Source: Bacteroidota bacterium
GTDB lineage: Bacteria > Bacteroidota > Bacteroidia > Cytophagales > Cyclobacteriaceae
Assembly: GCA_023412765.1 (NCBI GenBank)
Contig: JAEZBX010000209.1
Location: 1 to 9,374 of the forward strand
Direction: 5' to 3'
Length of the DNA: 9,374 nt
Both the position numbers and the translations under genes were made by a program. Below the pieces are notes generated by a model. That model ran no database searches. It saw only the letters and a list, made by a program, of their open reading frames with translations, and was not told where the DNA came from. How positions within the stretch are numbered: position 1 is the first letter of the stretch; the number at the start of each line of letters is the position of its first letter. Below, one piece after another: positions 5,466-9,374 of the stretch.

Positions 5466-8400
5466 CGCGATGTCTAGATCAACGAGCGTCTCCAATTCAA
5501 TTTTACGAGAACGTGGCTCACTGGTAAATTCTCCATCGCCCAATCGGATTTCAAGTATCTTGGGCTCAGTAGATATTTGTGAAGGTTCTCCGTTAATGTC
5601 AGTGGTAAGACGATAATTATACTGGATGGACTTAATCGCAGCAATATAATCCTCTTTGGTAGCATAGCCTACCAGTGATAATTGGCCGGTCTCCGCGTCA
5701 TAAATTCCACGGATAGGCGAACTGTCACTATTTTCAAAAATGAGCTCATCATTGTCGGGGCTATAGAAGGGGTCGATCAGACTTATTTCAGCCAGCGTCA
5801 AAAACTCGCTATCAACATCAATAACATCAAAAGTTTCAGTAATGGGTACCGGCCCTGACCCTGGCTCATAAAACATCGTAGTAGTATCCATGGCGGTGAT
5901 CTCCGGCGGATCGTTAACCGGCCTTACAAAGATTTGAACATTATAGGTATTGCTCGGAAAAGTGCCATCATTGACGTTCACAGGTACTATCAGAAAGTCA
6001 TTGTTAAAGTTCAATGCTGGGGTAATTGTTCTTCCTTCGACCGTGTAGTTGTTGCCACCCTCGATACTCATAGAAAATCCGTCTGGATAATCAGTATCGG
6101 CGTCACTTATTGTCAAATCAAGAATCTTTAGGGCGTACGGTGTATCTTCATTAATAATGAGTGATTCATGGCCAGTAATAGTTGGCTCCGACCCAGGCTG
6201 GAAGATCGTTACCTTCATAATGAAGGGCTCCGACGTCGCTTTACCGTCGCTTACAACTACGGGTATTTCTAACTCTCCCAAGAAATCGGTTGTTGGAGTA
6301 ATCAAAGCACTATTGGTTCCTCCGACGCTATAATTATCGCCAGGCAGGGCAGTCACTACAAGGTTATCCTTATCATCTTCGTCTGGGTCCTCCACTCGCA
6401 AATCTGAAATCAGGATGGTCCACTGCGTATTAACCTGCTTTCTCTGTTCGATTTGCCCTAAGATCACTGGCGGATCGTTGACATCTGCAACATTAATAAT
6501 TACAGGGTACAACGGACTGATAAGTGCTCCATCGGAGACTCGAACTAAAACGGTTAGCTGTCCCTTGAAATTCAAAGGCGGTGTTACAGTATTTCCATTT
6601 ACCTGAAAGAAGCTGTTGGGTAACACTTCCAGCGTCATGCTGCCTGGAGTATTATCTGGGTCTTGAATTGTGAAATCGGCGAGGGTCAATGTAATGGATG
6701 CATTCTCCTCGATATTCAAAGTTTTTTGAGCAGCAATTATCGGTGGATCGTTGACGGGGGTTACCGTTAACTGAAATGTAGCCTGAGCTGACGATCCTCC
6801 ATCTGATACGGTGAGTGTGATGTCAGTTGTACCGTATTGATTTAACGCCGGTGTCAACACCACTGTACGTGTGGCCCCACCGTTACTCACAGCGATATTA
6901 GCATCGGGCACAAGTGTCTTGTTGCTTGAACTTCCTGTGACTACAAGGGAAGCGGGTGCCGTCTCTGCGTCCCCTACGGTAAAACTGATTTGTCCAGTCG
7001 CAACGTCTTCATTAGTACTTTGCGCCGGTATTGCTGAAATTGTTGGAGCATCATTTACAGAGCTTACGACAACATTGAACGTACGGCTTGCTGTTGCAGT
7101 ACCGTCGCTGACAGTTAAAGTTATCGTTGTAGTACCACCCTGGCCGTCTTCGGGTGTCACAACAACGTTTCGGTTTTCACCAGATCCTCCTAATGCAATA
7201 TTCGCGTTTGGCACAAGTGTTTCGTTGCTGGATGTTCCTGTTACCACAAGGGAAGCAGCTGGTGTATCCACATCGGAGACCGTAAAAGCAATTGGAGGCG
7301 TAGGAGTGCTTTCGTCCGTAGTTTGATTTGCAATCGCAGAGATGACCGGTGAATCATTTACAGCGGTAACGGTCAACTCAAAACTGGTTGAAGCCGTAGC
7401 CGTGCCATCGCTGACGGTGATAGTAATTGTTGTTGTTCCGGATTGATCAGCGGCCGGCGTAACGGTCACGGTGCGACTAATGTTGCTCCCAGCAACGACT
7501 ATGTTTGCATCGGGCACAAGAGTTTTGTTGCTCGAGGTACCGGTAACTTCGAGATCTGCGATAGGTGTGTCAGGATCCCCGAGTGTAAATGGTAATGCGG
7601 CGGTAGCTACATCTTCAGCTGTGGTCTGATCAGAAATATCTGTAATAGTTGGTGCATCATCGACGGAACTCACAGTAAGTGTAAACGAAATTGATGTAGT
7701 CGCTGTCCCGTCACTTACGTTGATAGTTATTTCGGTAGTGCCACTTTGCCCGGCGGTGGGAGTGAGGGTAATAGTACGATCTGAACCACTTCCACCAACC
7801 TCAATGTTTCCATTAGAGACCAACGTTGTTACACTTGATGTAGCGCTAACAAGCAAGTTAGCCGCCGGCGTTTCTGCATCGCCAATACTAAAAGGTATCG
7901 CAGGGGTCGGTGTGTTTTCTGCAGTGGACTGATCAACGATTGGTGTAACAGTAGGGGCATCGTTAACCGCGTCGACTGTCAAAACGAAATCGGTCGAAGC
8001 GGTAGCTGTTCCGTCGCTCACGGTTATCGTAATGGTCGATGTTCCACTTTGACTTCCTCCCGGTTCAATTGTGACAGTACGGTTCGCACCGCTTCCTCCA
8101 AAAGTGATGTTCGCGACGGGAACCAGGGAGGTGTTGCTGGATGCTGCGCTAACGGTAAGGTCGGCTGCGGCAGTCTCTGCGTCACCCACTGTAAAAGCTA
8201 TTGCAGCCGTCGCAGTATTCTCCGGCGTAGTCTGGTCAGCGATCGCTGAAATTGTAGGAGTTTCATTGACGTCGGTAACCGTTAAAGTGAAATCAGTCGA
8301 TGCTGTTGCCGTTCCATCGCTGACTGTAACGGTAATGGTTGTTGTCCCACTCTGATTTGTTGCCGGACTTAGTGCTATTGTTCGATTCGCTCCGCCACCA

Positions 8401-9374
8401 CCTAAAGTGATATTTGCGTTTGGCACCAGCGTTGTGTTACTGGATGTTGCCGAGACTGTCAGCGTTCCAACGGCGTTGTCTGGATCACCAACAGTAAACG
8501 CGATTGACCCTGTTGCGGTATTCTCTGTTGTAGATTGATTGCTGATAGCTGAGATCGTTGGGGGTGAATTCACCGCTGTAACGGTCAGGGTAAAGTTTAC
8601 GGATGTGTCGTCCGTGCCGTCATCGACAGTAACCGTAATCGTGCTGGTACCACTTTCACCTGCTGCCGGCGTAATGTTTATGTTCCGGTTTGCTCCGCTG
8701 CCACCAAGGGAAATGTTCCCTGACGGAACGAGCGTTGTGTTGCTTGAGCTCGCTGTAACGGTCAGGCTACCTGCTGCAGTTTCTGCGTCACCAACGGTAA
8801 ACGCTATTGCACCTGTGGGTGTGTCTTCGGGTGTTGACTGATTTGGAATTGCCGATATCGTAGGTGGTGTATTCGCAGCCGTTACCGTCAAAGTAAAATC
8901 GGTTGAAGTATCATCAGTCCCGTCGTCAACGGTAATCGTTATCGTACTTGTACCACTTTGGCCAGCGGCAGGTGTGATCGTAACAGTTCTATTCGAGCCA
9001 CTTCCGCCAAAAACAATACCGGTGACAGGCACCAGGGTAGTATTGCTTGATGCTCCAGAAACTGTAAGACTTCCAGCGGCGGTTTCTGCGTCACCGATGG
9101 AAAATGCAATGGCTCCAGTCGGTGTATCTTGTGCCGTGGACTGGTTTGCTATCGCGGATATTGTAGGTGGCGTATTTCCGGCGACCACCAGGTCGAAATC
9201 GGTTGATATTGTGGTTGTTCCGTCATCGACGGTAATGGTTATGGTAGAAGTTCCACTTTGGTTATTCTCAGGCGTAATAATTACTGTGCGATTTTCGCCG
9301 CTTCCACCGATTACTATTGAAGAGTTTTGAACCAGCGTTGTGTTGCTGCTGGTTCCTGTCACGGTTAGACTCCC
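5196..9374 (-). CDS. Giant secreted repeat protein with type IX type B sorting domain (C-terminal part)
   Basis: The reading frame is open through the right edge, so this is the C-terminal 1392 residues of a longer protein; the GTG at 9362 lies inside a repeat and is not a start. In order the fragment has one partial (68 residues) and eight complete 101-residue repeats, three cadherin-like modules of 91, 96 and 92 residues, a 148-residue module, and an 89-residue sorting domain. Each repeat carries a GDAET-like motif, SSNTTLV, GGSGxNR, TITVTVSDG and a closing VND- or NT-type junction before PPTISAI, consistent with a calcium-binding Ig/cadherin-like beta-sandwich. The sorting domain directs export and surface attachment by type IX secretion. 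The likely role is a cell-surface adhesin or matrix protein, as for SprB-like gliding adhesins, but the ligand is unknown. The signal peptide lies outside the window. The fragment is rich in Thr, Ser, Val and Asp and nearly free of Cys, typical of such proteins. Confidence 0.9.
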   Translation of the reverse strand, partial: GSLTVTGTSSNTTLVQNSSIVIGGSGENRTVIITPENNQSGTSTITITVDDGTTTISTDFDLVVAGNTPPTISAIANQSTAQDTPTGAIAFSIGDAETAAGSLTVSGASSNTTLVPVTGIVFGGSGSNRTVTITPAAGQSGTSTITITVDDGTDDTSTDFTLTVTAANTPPTISAIPNQSTPEDTPTGAIAFTVGDAETAAGSLTVTASSSNTTLVPSGNISLGGSGANRNINITPAAGESGTSTITVTVDDGTDDTSVNFTLTVTAVNSPPTISAISNQSTTENTATGSIAFTVGDPDNAVGTLTVSATSSNTTLVPNANITLGGGGANRTIALSPATNQSGTTTITVTVSDGTATASTDFTLTVTDVNETPTISAIADQTTPENTATAAIAFTVGDAETAAADLTVSAASSNTSLVPVANITFGGSGANRTVTIEPGGSQSGTSTITITVSDGTATASTDFVLTVDAVNDAPTVTPIVDQSTAENTPTPAIPFSIGDAETPAANLLVSATSSVTTLVSNGNIEVGGSGSDRTITLTPTAGQSGTTEITINVSDGTATTSISFTLTVSSVDDAPTITDISDQTTAEDVATAALPFTLGDPDTPIADLEVTGTSSNKTLVPDANIVVAGSNISRTVTVTPAADQSGTTTITITVSDGTATASTSFELTVTAVNDSPVISAIANQTTDESTPTPPIAFTVSDVDTPAASLVVTGTSSNETLVPNANIALGGSGENRNVVVTPEDGQGGTTTITLTVSDGTATASRTFNVVVSSVNDAPTISAIPAQSTNEDVATGQISFTVGDAETAPASLVVTGSSSNKTLVPDANIAVSNGGATRTVVLTPALNQYGTTDITLTVSDGGSSAQATFQLTVTPVNDPPIIAAQKTLNIEENASITLTLADFTIQDPDNTPGSMTLEVLPNSFFQVNGNTVTPPLNFKGQLTVLVRVSDGALISPLYPVIINVADVNDPPVILGQIEQRKQVNTQWTILISDLRVEDPDEDDKDNLVVTALPGDNYSVGGTNSALITPTTDFLGELEIPVVVSDGKATSEPFIMKVTIFQPGSEPTITGHESLIINEDTPYALKILDLTISDADTDYPDGFSMSIEGGNNYTVEGRTITPALNFNNDFLIVPVNVNDGTFPSNTYNVQIFVRPVNDPPEITAMDTTTMFYEPGSGPVPITETFDVIDVDSEFLTLAEISLIDPFYSPDNDELIFENSDSSPIRGIYDAETGQLSLVGYATKEDYIAAIKSIQYNYRLTTDINGEPSQISTEPKILEIRLGDGEFTSEPRSRKIELETLVDLDIANTFTPNGDLTNDTWAIEPLQRSDRFTKTVVKVYNKKGLLVWETIGLDIENRWDGTYNGELLPPDTYYYTIDLNLSFIKKTYKGAVMILH
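5466..5909 (-). other. 148-residue module before the sorting domain
   Basis: This segment does not follow the 101-residue pattern. It contains LIFEN, a GIYDAETGQLSLVGYA stretch and DYIAAIKSIQYNYR, ending in a LGDGEFTSEP strand. This combination recurs in large Bacteroidota and other surface proteins as a cadherin-like variant, often next to sorting domains. I recognise the style but cannot give it a specific function. Confidence 0.55.
5910..6746 (-). other. Three cadherin-like modules
   Basis: Modules at 6746-6474, 6473-6186 and 6185-5910 encode 91, 96 and 92 residues. Each starts with a proline-rich PPxI or PTI junction, carries DPD or DAD acidic motifs near the middle (DFTIQDPDN, DLRVEDPDED, DLTISDADTD) and ends with a V(S/N)DG strand. 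The first and third end in VND before the next proline pair, the linker type that binds calcium in cadherins. They are clearly more diverged than the upstream repeats. Confidence 0.7.
6747..9374 (-). repeat. 303-bp coding tandem repeats, eight full units plus one partial
   Basis: Complete units start (minus strand) at 9170, 8867, 8564, 8261, 7958, 7655, 7352 and 7049, each exactly 303 bp and 101 codons; the partial unit covers 9374-9171. Protein similarity is high throughout, while the DNA of neighbouring units differs at many third positions. The array probably continues to the right beyond the window. Confidence 0.92.

Noticed and set aside
6871..9330. Several plus-strand open frames opposite the repeat gene
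   Set aside because: They recur with the repeat period, have no recognisable domains, and are antisense shadows of the biased coding repeats.
9360..9362. GTG start codon for the giant protein
   Set aside because: The frame continues upstream to the window edge with normal repeat residues (GSLT before this V), so the gene is partial and the GTG is internal.

Overview
The window looks like a chromosomal segment of a Bacteroidota bacterium, probably from the Cytophagales or a neighbouring order (the order is inference). The strongest sign is the large gene at the right edge, whose product ends in a type B C-terminal sorting domain of the type IX secretion system, a system known from this phylum. 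Most starts also lack a clear Shine-Dalgarno sequence, and the intergenic DNA is rich in short dispersed repeats.

Layout from left to right. Positions 1-308 carry no gene but hold an iterated GGTATAA-type element, four stem-loops and a bipartite direct repeat. The last two stem-loops lie just beyond the stop codon of a cyclophilin-type peptidyl-prolyl isomerase (309-755, minus) and probably form its transcript end. Divergent from it is a small Cys/His protein of 86 residues (850-1110, plus), then an M48-family lipoprotein metalloprotease (1285-2727, plus). Positions 2728-3216 are a gene-free repeat island. It has inverted copies of a GAACAC/CAAGGAATA repeat near both ends, a 51-bp hairpin array, and a second copy of the GGTATAA element, inverted relative to the one at the left edge. 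Next is a minus-strand pair, an ammonium transporter (3595-4929) followed by a PII-family protein (3217-3561). The rest (5196-9374, minus) is the C-terminal 1392 residues of a very large secreted repeat protein whose start lies outside the window.

Functional links. amt and the PII gene form the usual nitrogen-uptake pair, in which PII gates the transporter. This PII lacks several canonical ligand and modification residues. The cyclophilin and the M48 protease both belong to protein folding and quality control, but they are divergently placed and nothing shows they are co-regulated. The giant protein is most simply a surface adhesin exported and anchored by type IX secretion.

I found no evidence of a new defence, mobile or biosynthetic system. 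The features most worth checking are the composite repeat island, the cluster of hairpins after the cyclophilin gene, the divergent PII, and the strictly length-locked 101-residue repeats of the adhesin.
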